A program made the translations under genes and the position numbers. Of a stretch of DNA of 64,000 nucleotides, positions 15,910 to 25,300 are shown piece by piece; position 1 is the first letter of the stretch; every line of letters starts with the position of its first letter. Origin of the DNA: Sedimenticola_A sp040506895. GTDB lineage: Bacteria; Pseudomonadota; Gammaproteobacteria; Chromatiales; Chromatiaceae. The notes beneath the pieces are model-generated. The model worked only from the letters and a program-made list of their open reading frames with translations, was not told where the DNA came from and searched no databases. Where the stretch lies: contig JBEVVY010000001.1 in assembly GCA_040506895.1 (NCBI GenBank), forward strand, positions 372,001 through 436,000, read 5' to 3'.

Positions 15910-17357
15910 ATAACTGTGCTTCCCAGGCTGGATTGGAAATCAATAGCAAGCAGTATACTCATGCAATTTCATTGATCGCTGCAGGATGCCTGATGAGCTT
16001 CTCTCTGCAGGCTGCTGACTGGTCGAAAACTGTCGGTATTAGCACCAGTGTGGTTTATACCGACAATGCCAATCTATCTGAAACCCAGGAAGATGATGAA
16101 ATCAGCCTTCTTTTCACCCCAAATATCACAATAAAGGGTGAAGGGGCCAGGGCGAGTGTGGATATTGCGGGTGCGCTACAGCTGGATAGTCGGGGAAAAG
16201 GCTCAGATTCGACGAATCCCAGATTACGGGCAAATGCAGATGCCGAATTGGTGGAGCGTGTGTTCTTCGTTGATCTGGAATCTACAATCACCCAGGATGC
16301 AATCAATCCATATTCGCCCGTTGGAAGTGATGCATTAAATGACACGGGAAATGTCACAACCACGTATACCTATACTATCAGTCCGTACCTGGTAGGACGT
16401 TTCAAGGGGTATGCCGACTTCCAGGCGCGCTATAGCTATGATGAAGTCAGTTATTCCAAAAACAATCTGGACGGAAGTAACAGGCACTCTCTTACTCTTG
16501 GGCTGACAAGTGGTACCCGATTCGGGCGTCTGAACTGGGGTGTGTCGGCGCGACAATCCGAAACTGAGTACGATAACAACCGGTCAACCGAGTTCAGCTC
16601 CGCTGATATCAACCTGGGCTATCGGATCAACCGTGCATGGCAGGTTAATACCACATTCGGTAAAGAGTGGAACGATTACACATCCATACAGAGTGATACT
16701 GAAGGTGACAGGTGGGATGTTGGTTTCATATGGACTCCGAGCCCCCGGACTTCTGTAGATCTCAAAATTGGAAATCGGTTTTTCGGTGATACAACATCAT
16801 TGAATTTTTCCCACAAGAGTAAACGTTCCGTATTGGAAGCCAGCTACTCTCAAGACCTGACAAATTCGCGATCCCTTCGGGACCAGGATATTTTCTCAGC
16901 AGAAGACCCATTTGGCGATCTGATTGATCCTATTACGGGTGATATTCTGCCTGTTGGCGTTCTTTCGACAATCAATGACAGTACGATAGTTGATAAGCGA
17001 TTCGATGCCTCCTATACCCTTAAAGGCCGACGTTCAACTCTCACAATCAAGGCACACCACTCACAACAGACACATCAGGATTCAACCAGGGATGTGGAAC
17101 AGACATCATTTGGAATCGATGCGACACGCTCTCTTACTGGAAAACTGAGTGCCAATGCCTCACTTACCCTTAGGGAGTTGAGTCAGAACAGTAGTAGTGA
17201 TGCAGACATTGTGGGAATCAGTTTGGGAGTCGATCGCAAGCTCGGACAGAATAGTAGTGTCAGTTTAAAGTATAGGATTACTGATCGGGATTCTGACCAG
17301 GCTGGCTCCAGTTACACTGAAAACCGGATCACTGCCTCCTTGAGTGCAGACTTTTAG
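15906..17357 (+). CDS. XrtA-associated outer-membrane beta-barrel protein
   Basis: 483 aa, signal peptide (CLMSFSLQAADW cleavage region about residue 37), then many alternating aromatic/polar strands and a terminal RITASLSADF strand ending in phenylalanine, as in outer-membrane beta-barrels. It matches the TIGR03016-type protein found in XrtA loci directly after the tyrosine kinase. The role is not established; a barrel in this position may form part of the export path or anchor. It overlaps the kinase stop by four bases. Confidence 0.85.
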   Translation: MNNCASQAGLEINSKQYTHAISLIAAGCLMSFSLQAADWSKTVGISTSVVYTDNANLSETQEDDEISLLFTPNITIKGEGARASVDIAGALQLDSRGKGSDSTNPRLRANADAELVERVFFVDLESTITQDAINPYSPVGSDALNDTGNVTTTYTYTISPYLVGRFKGYADFQARYSYDEVSYSKNNLDGSNRHSLTLGLTSGTRFGRLNWGVSARQSETEYDNNRSTEFSSADINLGYRINRAWQVNTTFGKEWNDYTSIQSDTEGDRWDVGFIWTPSPRTSVDLKIGNRFFGDTTSLNFSHKSKRSVLEASYSQDLTNSRSLRDQDIFSAEDPFGDLIDPITGDILPVGVLSTINDSTIVDKRFDASYTLKGRRSTLTIKAHHSQQTHQDSTRDVEQTSFGIDATRSLTGKLSANASLTLRELSQNSSSDADIVGISLGVDRKLGQNSSVSLKYRITDRDSDQAGSSYTENRITASLSADF

Positions 17358-17381
17358 TGCACTGTAAATGACAAGCGCTAG

Positions 17382-17406
17382 CGCATGGACGTGGGCAATC
17401 CATGCG
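17382..17406 (+). other. intercistronic hairpin CGCATGG/CCATGCG
   Basis: Perfect 7-bp stem with an 11-base loop in the 90-base gap between the barrel and deacetylase genes, with no U-run after it. It may be an RNA processing or stabilising hairpin inside the operon. Confidence 0.4.
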
Positions 17407-17447
17407 ACCACGAATAATATTAAATTGGCATTGTCAGGAGATTAATA

Positions 17448-18293
17448 ATGCCGATGATCAATGCCATGACCATTGACGTGGAAGATTATTTCCAGGTTTC
17501 TGCCTTTGAAAAACATATCAGCAGAAGCAGTTGGTCCACCATTCCCAGCCGCGTTGAATCCAACGTAGATCGCATTCTCGCAATGCTCGATGAGCATAAT
17601 ATAAAAGCGACATTTTTCACCTTGGGTTGCCTTGCAGAGCAGTTTCCAAAAGTAGCCAGGGATATCACAAATAACGGCCATGAACTGGCAAGTCACGGTT
17701 GGGAGCATATAAGGGTAACCAACCAGGACGCGAAATCTTTTCTGCAGGATGTCTCCAGAACCAAGGCATTACTTGAAGACCTGACTGGTGAAGCTGTCCG
17801 TGGCTATAGGGCAGCAAGCTACTCTATTGGTAAAGACAACCTGTGGGCTCTGGATGTACTTGCAGAAGCTGGCTATGAATACAGCTCGAGTATCGTGCCG
17901 ATACACCACGATCTTTACGGCATGCCCGATGCTCCTCGTTTCGCTTTTCCTGCATCAAATGGAAAGTTGCTTGAAGTACCGGTTACTACCCTTGAATTAG
18001 GCAACAGAAACATTCCATGTGGAGGAGGAGGGTGGTTTCGGCTCTTTCCCTACCAGTTCAGCCGCTGGGCTCTCAAACGTGTGAATGAACACGATCACCA
18101 ATCCTGCATATTTTATTTTCATCCCTGGGAAATCGATCCAGATCAGCCACGTCAGCATGGGATAGGTATGAAGACCAGGTTTCGACACTATTTGAATCTG
18201 TCCCGAATGGAGTCTCGACTCAGGCAATTGTTCAAAGATTTCTCATGGGACCGAATGGATAGGATATTTCTGGATAATGCTGATCGTGTTTAA
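17448..18293 (+). CDS. XrtA system polysaccharide deacetylase (NodB-type with DUF3473)
   Basis: 281 aa. The start MPMINAMTIDVEDYFQVSAFE is the signature of the XrtA deacetylase group (TIGR03006-like): DVED provides the metal-binding/base carboxylates. The NodB core continues with KATFFTLGCLAE, HELASHGWEHI (metal histidines), RGYRAASYSI and a C-terminal DUF3473 part including IPCGGGGWFRLFPY and YFHPWEID. It would remove N-acetyl groups from the glycan. There is no signal peptide, so a cytoplasmic or membrane-associated site is likely. GGAG lies close before the ATG. Confidence 0.93.
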   Translation: MPMINAMTIDVEDYFQVSAFEKHISRSSWSTIPSRVESNVDRILAMLDEHNIKATFFTLGCLAEQFPKVARDITNNGHELASHGWEHIRVTNQDAKSFLQDVSRTKALLEDLTGEAVRGYRAASYSIGKDNLWALDVLAEAGYEYSSSIVPIHHDLYGMPDAPRFAFPASNGKLLEVPVTTLELGNRNIPCGGGGWFRLFPYQFSRWALKRVNEHDHQSCIFYFHPWEIDPDQPRQHGIGMKTRFRHYLNLSRMESRLRQLFKDFSWDRMDRIFLDNADRV

Positions 18294-18300
18294 AGTGGCT

Positions 18301-18319
18301 ATTTAGAATTTTCCTAAAT
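18301..18319. promoter_or_regulatory. AT-rich palindrome ATTTAGAATTTTCCTAAAT
   Basis: A 19-base dyad just after the deacetylase stop, in a 168-base gap before the FemAB gene. The TAGAA/TTCCTA core resembles the GTAGGAA palindrome at 12380. It could be an internal operator or promoter element. Confidence 0.3.
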
Positions 18320-18461
18320 ATTTCAGCATCCTTGTCGATATAAATCTGGTGGGTGGGCGATAGCCTGTTTTCTGCAGATTACCTTGTTGATTCGCACGCC
18401 CAATGAGGTAAATCATCTGGCAACAGCAGCGACTATACAATTTCAGGGCATAGAATAAGAG

Positions 18462-19484
18462 ATGGAAATCAAAAATCTGACTTCAGATGATATTCAGCGT
18501 TGGGATGATTTTGTTGAATCATGTCAAGATGCTACATTTTTTCATAAGGCCGGGTGGAAGGAAGTCATAGAGCGTACTTTCAAACATCAGGCTCATTTCC
18601 TGTATGCGGAAGAGAATGGCGAGATAAAGGGCGTTTTGCCGCTGGTCAATGTCAATAGCTGGCTTTTTGGAAATACCTTGAGCTCGACGCCTTTCTGCGT
18701 CTATGGTGGTGTTGCGACAGTGGATTCGCATGCGGGGGCTCTTCTGCGCGATGCTGCCTGCAACCTGGCTGAGTCTTTGGGTGTAGATGCCCTTGAACTG
18801 AGGAATATTCAATCATCTGATTCCGGCTGGCCATCAAAAGATCTCTATGTGACTTTCCGAAAAGAAATAGATCCAGATCCCGAAGTCAACCTCAAGGCAA
18901 TACCAAGAAAGCAGCGGGCAATGGTCAGGAAGGGGATAAAAAGCGGTTTGATAGGTGAGTTTAATTCTGATCCCGTAAGGCTGTACAAGATCTATTCAGA
19001 GAGTGTTCGGAATCTTGGTACACCGGTTTTTTCAGCAAAGTATCTGAGTACACTAAAGGATGTTTTCGGCGAACAATGTGATGTCATGATGGTAACTCAT
19101 GAAGGCCAGGATGTTGCCGGAGTCATGAGTTTTTACTTCAAAGATGAAGTATTGCCGTATTACGGGGGCAGCATAACGCAGGCACGATCTCTGAAAGCTA
19201 ATGACTTCATGTACTGGGAACTGATGAGAGATGCTGCAGAAAGAGGTATCAAGATATTTGATTATGGAAGGAGCAAGCAAGGCACTGGATCTTACAGCTT
19301 CAAGAAAAACTGGGGATTTATTCCCCAACCTCTTCACTATGAATACCATCTTGTAAAATCGAAGAGTATTCCAGAAGTAAACCCGACGAATCCTAAATAC
19401 CAGTTATTTATAAAGGCATGGAAAAAACTTCCTTTGACTGTTGCAAATACAATTGGTCCCTTTTTGGCGCGGAACCTGGGCTAA
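18462..19484 (+). CDS. FemAB-family XrtA/PEP-CTERM-associated protein (GNAT fold)
   Basis: 340 aa, TIGR03019-like. Two half-GNAT modules: N-terminal WDDFVESCQDATFFHKAGWKEVIE and a C-terminal acetyltransferase-like core with MVRKGIKSGLIGEF, SVRNLGTPVFSAKYL, VAGVMSFYFKDEVLPYYGGS and YWELMRDAAERGIKIFDYGRSKQGTGSY. FemAB enzymes add amino acids to cell-wall precursors from aminoacyl-tRNA; XrtA versions probably attach an acyl or aminoacyl group to the polysaccharide, but the substrate is unknown. It stands in the conserved position between deacetylase and glycosyltransferase. Confidence 0.92.
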   Translation: MEIKNLTSDDIQRWDDFVESCQDATFFHKAGWKEVIERTFKHQAHFLYAEENGEIKGVLPLVNVNSWLFGNTLSSTPFCVYGGVATVDSHAGALLRDAACNLAESLGVDALELRNIQSSDSGWPSKDLYVTFRKEIDPDPEVNLKAIPRKQRAMVRKGIKSGLIGEFNSDPVRLYKIYSESVRNLGTPVFSAKYLSTLKDVFGEQCDVMMVTHEGQDVAGVMSFYFKDEVLPYYGGSITQARSLKANDFMYWELMRDAAERGIKIFDYGRSKQGTGSYSFKKNWGFIPQPLHYEYHLVKSKSIPEVNPTNPKYQLFIKAWKKLPLTVANTIGPFLARNLG

Positions 19485-19500
19485 AGCAAGTTGAAATAAG

Positions 19501-20709
19501 ATGAAGCAGCCACTCCTCCTTCTGTGCCATAGAATCCCTTATCCGCCAAACAAAGGCGATAAAATACGATCCTATCACCTTCTCAAGCACTTGAATGAAA
19601 GCTATTCAATATACTTGGGCTGCTTTATTGATGACCCTTCTGACTGGGCTTATACGGATGTATTGGATGAGCTTTGTGAAGAGACGTGCTTCGTAAAGCT
19701 TGCACCCGGAAAGGCCCGGGCTAAAAGTATAAAGGGGTTATTGAATGGTGAACCCTTGACGCTCCCATACTATTTCAATAATCGGCTGGCAACATGGGTT
19801 GAAGAGGTGTCAAGGCGAAAGTCAATCACCAGGTTTTTAGCTTATTCATCAGCAATGGCCCAGTATGCAATGTACGACGATAATCCGTTCAATGTACGGA
19901 TTATTGATTTTGTCGATATAGACTCAGATAAATGGCGTCAGTATTCGACAACAAAAAGTTGGCCAATGAATTGGATCTACAGAAGGGAGGCAGATCGGCT
20001 TCTTGAGTTTGAGAAAAAAGTGGCAAAGGAGTTTGATAAGGGCTTTTTTGTCTCATTGGCAGAGTCTGAAATGTTCAAGCGTCTCTCGCCGGAAACAGAT
20101 TACAAAATCCATTATTACAATAACGGTGTTGATACAGACTTTTTCAACCCAGGTATTACATTGGCCGATCCCTATCCTGACTCCGCTAAACCGATTGTAT
20201 TCACAGGGGCAATGGACTACTGGCCGAACGTTGATGCAGTTGTCTGGTTTGCAGAATCGATCATGCCGAAGTTGTTGGAAACAGAACCTCAAGCAAAGTT
20301 TTATGTGGTCGGCGGAAATCCTACAGATAAGGTTAAAAGTCTTGCAGGCAAGGATTATATCGAGGTGACCGGTAGAGTTGAAGATATCCGACCATACATG
20401 AAGCATGCAATTGTATCTGTTGCTCCGATGCGTATAGCTCGCGGTATTCAAAATAAAGTATTGGAAGCAATGGCCATGGCTCGTCCGGTTATCGCTTCGC
20501 CACAAGGCTATGAGGGGATAACTGCAACTATTGATAAAGAATTATATGTGGCAGATGAGGTTGAAGAGTGGCTTGACAAAGTCAGACAGGTTCTTGCTGG
20601 TCGCTCGCATGAAACTATGGGCAGGGATGCAAGAGAGAGAGTAGTTCACGATTACAGTTGGCAGGGCAGTCTGAGCTCATTGGGGCAATCCCTGTCAGAA
20701 CAGGACTGA
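19501..20709 (+). CDS. XrtA-type glycosyltransferase, stp1 group
   Basis: 402 aa GT-B enzyme matching the TIGR03087 group, recognised from the N-terminus LLLCHRIPYPPNKGDKIRSYHLLKHL. Residues ~230-370 hold the donor domain: FTGAMDYWPNVDAVVWF, FYVVGGNPTDKVKSL, VTGRVEDIRPYMKHAIVSVAPMRIARGIQNKVLEAMAMARPVI, a GT1/GT4 family E-x7-E-type nucleotide-sugar site. It should transfer a sugar onto the lipid-linked repeat unit on the cytoplasmic face. Six bases separate it from xrtA, so they are co-transcribed. Confidence 0.93.
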   Translation: MKQPLLLLCHRIPYPPNKGDKIRSYHLLKHLNESYSIYLGCFIDDPSDWAYTDVLDELCEETCFVKLAPGKARAKSIKGLLNGEPLTLPYYFNNRLATWVEEVSRRKSITRFLAYSSAMAQYAMYDDNPFNVRIIDFVDIDSDKWRQYSTTKSWPMNWIYRREADRLLEFEKKVAKEFDKGFFVSLAESEMFKRLSPETDYKIHYYNNGVDTDFFNPGITLADPYPDSAKPIVFTGAMDYWPNVDAVVWFAESIMPKLLETEPQAKFYVVGGNPTDKVKSLAGKDYIEVTGRVEDIRPYMKHAIVSVAPMRIARGIQNKVLEAMAMARPVIASPQGYEGITATIDKELYVADEVEEWLDKVRQVLAGRSHETMGRDARERVVHDYSWQGSLSSLGQSLSEQD

Positions 20710-20715
20710 CAAGCT

Positions 20716-22245
20716 ATGGATGGCAATCGAGACATTTTAATTGCTCAGTGGAAGAAGCACGGGTTAGTCATAGGCCTGATGCTCTTGCTGTTAGGTATAT
20801 TTTACTATCCGACATTTGAATCAATTGTCGAAATATGGCTGAGATCGGATACTTTTGCCCACGGATTCATTATTGCACCTATAAGTATATGGTTGATATG
20901 GCGGGTAAGGGAACAGTTACTCTCCACTGAACCAAGTATCAACTTTCTTGGTTTGCCATTTCTATTGTTATTGGGCATTACCTGGCTTCTTGCAGTCTAT
21001 ATTGATGTTCTTGCCATAGAACAGCTTGCTGCTGTAATGATGATACCCGTGCTTGCTTTTACCGTTATTGGGTGGAAGGCAACATCAATAATTCTCTTTC
21101 CTCTATTCTTTCTCCTGTTTTCAGTTCCTCTTGGTGAAGAATTGACTCCTGTGCTCATAGAGTTCACAGCAGATTTTACCGTGGCAATGGTCAAGCTGGT
21201 CGGAATTCCTGTCTATCGTGAAGGTAATTTTCTGCAATTGCCTACTGGGAACTGGTCAGTGGTATCGGCTTGTAGTGGTGTTCGTTATTTGATTGCCTCG
21301 GTAACTCTTGGATTGCTCTATGCATACTTGACGTACCAAAGTATGTTGAAGAGGGGTTTATTCATAGTCGCATCCGCTGTAGTACCAATTATTGCCAATG
21401 GTCTCCGGGCATTCATTATTGTAATGCTTGGGCATCTCAGTGATATGAAATTGGCGACTGGCGTGGACCATCTTATTTATGGATGGTTCTTCTTTGGTAT
21501 TGTGATTGCAATCATGTTCTACATAGGCTCATTCTGGCGCGAAGAGACTGAAGAGGAAAACCAGCGCAACCTGACCCTGAGTGTTGGAAACGTATCTTTT
21601 TCTTCCGTTGTATCGAAAATCACTTTGATGAGTGTATGCGCGATCATCATGATGTGGCCGGTAAAAGCCTCGGTTGAACGTGAAAACCACAACCTTGGCT
21701 TAGCCCCGGAGATCGAATTGGTTTCACCTGTGGGCTGGGAAAAGACTGGTGAAAAGTTTCCCTGGAAACCGGATTTTCAGGGATTGGATCAGGAATTTGA
21801 TAATGTCTATCGCAACCAGGAAGGAAAAACTGCAGGTGTTTTTATTGGCTACTACACAGAGCAACGCCAAGGTTCTGAAGTAGGTAACTACAACAATGTT
21901 CTCGTTGGCGAAGACAATAAAAAATGGCGAGTTGTAGAAAGATATAAGGATAACTTACAGTTCATCGATAACAGTATTCGTGCACCATTTGCCGTAATTT
22001 CATCCAGGGATGAAAATCTCCTGACAGCATACCTGTATTATGTTGATGGAAAATTTATAACTCATAAGTACTTGACCAAGCTAATGCAGGCAAAAGCCAA
22101 GATGCTCGGTGGTAGGAGCGATGGGGCTGCAATCTTCATTACCGTTCCTTATGCAGATAACGATAATAATGAAAAATTGCTGAAAGGATTTTCAACGGTT
22201 TTATTGCCGAATATAAAACAATCGCTTGATCAGTTGAAGAACTAG
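20716..22245 (+). CDS. xrtA: exosortase A with fused EpsI domain
   Basis: 509 aa. The N-terminal ~275 residues are a polytopic membrane protein with about eight helices and the exosortase catalytic triad: Cys186 in SACSGVRYL, Arg231 in NGLRA and His252 in VDHLIYGW. After helix FGIVIAIMFYIGSFW the rest (~290-509) is a periplasmic EpsI/DUF3485 domain, a fusion common in the XrtA class. Exosortase A cleaves PEP-CTERM tails of secreted proteins and links them to the outside. A substrate gene is at 37791. The gene lies between the two diagnostic glycosyltransferases, in canonical order. Confidence 0.97.
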   Translation: MDGNRDILIAQWKKHGLVIGLMLLLLGIFYYPTFESIVEIWLRSDTFAHGFIIAPISIWLIWRVREQLLSTEPSINFLGLPFLLLLGITWLLAVYIDVLAIEQLAAVMMIPVLAFTVIGWKATSIILFPLFFLLFSVPLGEELTPVLIEFTADFTVAMVKLVGIPVYREGNFLQLPTGNWSVVSACSGVRYLIASVTLGLLYAYLTYQSMLKRGLFIVASAVVPIIANGLRAFIIVMLGHLSDMKLATGVDHLIYGWFFFGIVIAIMFYIGSFWREETEEENQRNLTLSVGNVSFSSVVSKITLMSVCAIIMMWPVKASVERENHNLGLAPEIELVSPVGWEKTGEKFPWKPDFQGLDQEFDNVYRNQEGKTAGVFIGYYTEQRQGSEVGNYNNVLVGEDNKKWRVVERYKDNLQFIDNSIRAPFAVISSRDENLLTAYLYYVDGKFITHKYLTKLMQAKAKMLGGRSDGAAIFITVPYADNDNNEKLLKGFSTVLLPNIKQSLDQLKN

Positions 22246-22247
22246 AC

Positions 22248-23384
22248 ATGTCAGGCCGTAAGCTAATAGCACATATTATACATAGACTGGATTTTGGAGG
22301 TCTTGAGAATGGGTTGGTTAATTTGATCAACCGTATTCCTCCAGACCGCTATCATCATGCAATTATCTGCATGACTGAATACACTGATTTTGCAGATAGA
22401 ATAACAAACCCGGAAGTTACACTTCATTCATTAAACAAAGCTGAAGGCAAGGATCTAAGTGTCTATCTGTCATTATGGAAGTTGCTGCGTCAGTTGAAGC
22501 CGGATGTGGTTCATACTCGAAATCTTTCAGCGGTCGAAGGTAGTGTCATCGCTTGGTTGGCAGGTGTTTCCAAGAGGGTGCATGGGGAGCATGGCCGTGA
22601 TTCATATGATATTGATGGTACCAATCCAAAATATCTCATGCTGCGGAAGATCTGTAAGCCATTTACAAATCTGTACATTCCATTGTCCAAAGACCTCGAG
22701 TATTGGCTTGAATCTTTAGTACAGGTTCCGGAAGCCAAGATCAGACAGATTTACAACGGCGTAGACAGTCTTCGTTTTAAACCGTCCGTTAATGTGAGGG
22801 AAGGGTTTCCGATAAATGGTTTTGCCAATGAATCTGATTTCGTGGTTGGAACTGTTGGCCGGATACAGGAGGTTAAAGATCAGATTACGCTAATCAAGTC
22901 TATTGCGTTATTGCTCGCCAAGAACAATGCATACAGACGCTCGTTACGGTTGGTATTGGTTGGAGATGGGCCAATGATGCCAGAGGTTGCTTCATTGGTG
23001 AAAGAAAAGGGTATTGAGGATATTACCTGGTTAACTGGTGCGCGGAACGATATTCCGGAATTGTTGCAGGCAATGGACTTATTCGTGCTTCCATCTAAAG
23101 CAGAGGGAATATCAAATACTATATTGGAGGCGATGGCCAGTGGCTTGCCAGTTCTTGCAACCGATGTTGGAGGAAATGGCGAGTTGGTGCAGCATGGAGT
23201 AACCGGAGAACTGGTCCCTGCGGAAAATCCTGATGAAATGTCATTGTCAATTGAACGTTACATGAATGACAAAGACAGGTGCTTACAGCACGGGGAAGCA
23301 GGTCGAAAAAGAGTTGAAGAGATGTTCAGCATCGACTCAATGGTTGATGCATATCTATCAGTGTACGATGAGTTGAGTGCTTGA
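22248..23384 (+). CDS. XrtA-type glycosyltransferase, stp2 group
   Basis: 378 aa GT4 enzyme (TIGR03088-like) recognised from LIAHIIHRLDFGGLENGLVNLINRIP. HTRNLSAVEGSVIAWLAGV and HGEHGRDSYD in the acceptor half, then GTVGRIQEVKDQITLIKSIA, LVLVGDGPMMPEV and LFVLPSKAEGISNTILEAMASGLPVLATDVGGNGELV in the donor half. Two bases separate it from xrtA. Predicted to build the exopolysaccharide repeat unit in the cytoplasm. Confidence 0.94.
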   Translation: MSGRKLIAHIIHRLDFGGLENGLVNLINRIPPDRYHHAIICMTEYTDFADRITNPEVTLHSLNKAEGKDLSVYLSLWKLLRQLKPDVVHTRNLSAVEGSVIAWLAGVSKRVHGEHGRDSYDIDGTNPKYLMLRKICKPFTNLYIPLSKDLEYWLESLVQVPEAKIRQIYNGVDSLRFKPSVNVREGFPINGFANESDFVVGTVGRIQEVKDQITLIKSIALLLAKNNAYRRSLRLVLVGDGPMMPEVASLVKEKGIEDITWLTGARNDIPELLQAMDLFVLPSKAEGISNTILEAMASGLPVLATDVGGNGELVQHGVTGELVPAENPDEMSLSIERYMNDKDRCLQHGEAGRKRVEEMFSIDSMVDAYLSVYDELSA

Positions 23385-23410
23385 ATGAGAATAATAACTA
23401 AGGAAATTCT

Positions 23411-25300
23411 ATGTGCGGTATAGTCGGAATCTTTGACCTATCAGGTGCTGATTCAATAAATTCTGAATTGCTGCATCAGATGAATGAAACCCAATTCCAT
23501 CGAGGGCCGGATGAAGGGGGTATTCATATTGAGGCAGGAGTAGGATTTGGTCATAGACGCCTCTCTATTATCGATCTTGCGAGTGGTCAGCAACCTTTAT
23601 TTAATGAAGATGGTTCAGTTGTCGTAACTTACAACGGAGAAATTTACAATTTTCAGGAATTGATGAAAGAGTTGGAAGATGCCGGACATATATTCAAAAC
23701 CCATTGTGATACAGAAGTCATAGTACACGCATGGGAGCAGTGGGGTGAAGGTTGTGTCGATAAATTTCGAGGTATGTTCGCTTTCGCTGTATGGGACAGA
23801 AATAAGAAAACACTATTCATAGGCAGGGACCGACTGGGGATCAAGCCGCTTTATTATGCAGAATTAGATAATGGGCAGTTTATTTTTTCATCAGAACTGA
23901 AAGCTCTTTACGTACACCCAAAACTTAATAAAGAAATTGATCCATATGCAGTAGAGGATTATTTTTCCTTTGGTTATATACCCGATCCCAGGACAATCCT
24001 GAAGCAGGCAAAAAAGCTGCCACCAGGGCACACCCTCACATTACATGTGGGGAAGGCAGTTCCAGAGCCAAGGGAATATTGGGATGTACCATTTTCCCCT
24101 GTCGCTTCAGGTTCAGAAGAAGAGCTTTCATCAGAACTGATAAGCAAACTGCAAGAAGCTGTACAAATTCGCATGATAGCGGAAGTGCCACTAGGTGCAT
24201 TTCTGTCTGGTGGAATAGATTCGAGTGCTGTGGTGGCATTAATGGCACAGCAGTCATCGGATCCTGTTAACACATGCTCGATCGGATTTGGCGATCCAAA
24301 GTACAATGAAACTGAGTTCGCGCAGCTTGTCGCTGACAGGTACAGAACAAACCACCACCTCGATATCGTAGAGCCAAACGATTATAACCTGTTAGACACT
24401 CTGTCTGGTCTGTATGATGAGCCTTATGCAGATAGCTCTGCAATACCAACTTACAGGGTTTGTGAATTAGCAAAGAAAAGGGTGACTGTAGCACTATCAG
24501 GTGATGGGGGAGATGAAAATTTTGCCGGCTATAGGCGGCATAGATGGCATATGCTGGAAGAAAAAGTGCGTGGGCCAATGCCTGGGTTATTGCGACGGCC
24601 AGTGTTTGGTTTATTGGGCAGGTATTATCCAAAGCTTGATTGGGCACCAAAACTTTTAAGAGCCAAGACTACATTTCAGGCTATCGCGCGTGATAGCTAC
24701 AGTGCATACATGCACAGTGTTTCTTTTATTTCTGATCAACACAGAGATAGACTATTTTCAGATACTCTGAAACGCGAGCTTAACGGTTATCAATCCAGTG
24801 AAGTTTTTGAGTCCTATGTCAAGAAAGCACCTACTGACCATCCCTTATCGTTGATTCAGTACCTCGACATGAAAACATACTTACCGGGGGATATCCTGAC
24901 AAAAGTGGATCGGGCAAGTATGGCACATGCATTGGAGGTGCGAGTCCCTATTTTGGATCATAAGTTTGTTGAGTGGGTTTCCGGGTTGAATCCGGATCTC
25001 AAGCTACAAGGACGGGAAGGGAAATATATCTTCAAAAAATCACTTGAAAAGTATTTACCTGATGATGTCCTGTACAGACCAAAAATGGGTTTTGGTGTAC
25101 CAATCTCAAGTTGGTTCAGGAATGAACTAAAGGATCGGGTAAGAGAATCGATTTTGAGTGAAAGGTTGATGGATACCGGTTTTTTCGATAATGGCTATCT
25201 TGAGCGCCTGGTGAACGATCATCAAAGTGGAAAAAGTGAACATAGCGCAGCATTATGGTCGCTTTTAATGTTCGAATCTTTTCTCAGGAATGTGCATTGA
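23411..25300 (+). CDS. XrtA/PEP-CTERM system amidotransferase (asparagine synthase family)
   Basis: 629 aa, TIGR03108-like. It begins MCGIVGIF, so the mature N-terminus is the catalytic Cys2 of a class II glutamine amidotransferase (QFHRGPDEGG, GHRRLSIIDL, YNGEIYNF follow). The C-terminal ATP-pyrophosphatase domain has FLSGGIDSSAVVALMA and ALSGDGGDENFAGYRRH. It should use glutamine nitrogen and ATP to amidate a carboxylate, most likely a uronic acid of the polymer (inference; the two UDP-sugar dehydrogenases would create such carboxyls). AAGGAA precedes the ATG. Confidence 0.94.
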   Translation: MCGIVGIFDLSGADSINSELLHQMNETQFHRGPDEGGIHIEAGVGFGHRRLSIIDLASGQQPLFNEDGSVVVTYNGEIYNFQELMKELEDAGHIFKTHCDTEVIVHAWEQWGEGCVDKFRGMFAFAVWDRNKKTLFIGRDRLGIKPLYYAELDNGQFIFSSELKALYVHPKLNKEIDPYAVEDYFSFGYIPDPRTILKQAKKLPPGHTLTLHVGKAVPEPREYWDVPFSPVASGSEEELSSELISKLQEAVQIRMIAEVPLGAFLSGGIDSSAVVALMAQQSSDPVNTCSIGFGDPKYNETEFAQLVADRYRTNHHLDIVEPNDYNLLDTLSGLYDEPYADSSAIPTYRVCELAKKRVTVALSGDGGDENFAGYRRHRWHMLEEKVRGPMPGLLRRPVFGLLGRYYPKLDWAPKLLRAKTTFQAIARDSYSAYMHSVSFISDQHRDRLFSDTLKRELNGYQSSEVFESYVKKAPTDHPLSLIQYLDMKTYLPGDILTKVDRASMAHALEVRVPILDHKFVEWVSGLNPDLKLQGREGKYIFKKSLEKYLPDDVLYRPKMGFGVPISSWFRNELKDRVRESILSERLMDTGFFDNGYLERLVNDHQSGKSEHSAALWSLLMFESFLRNVH

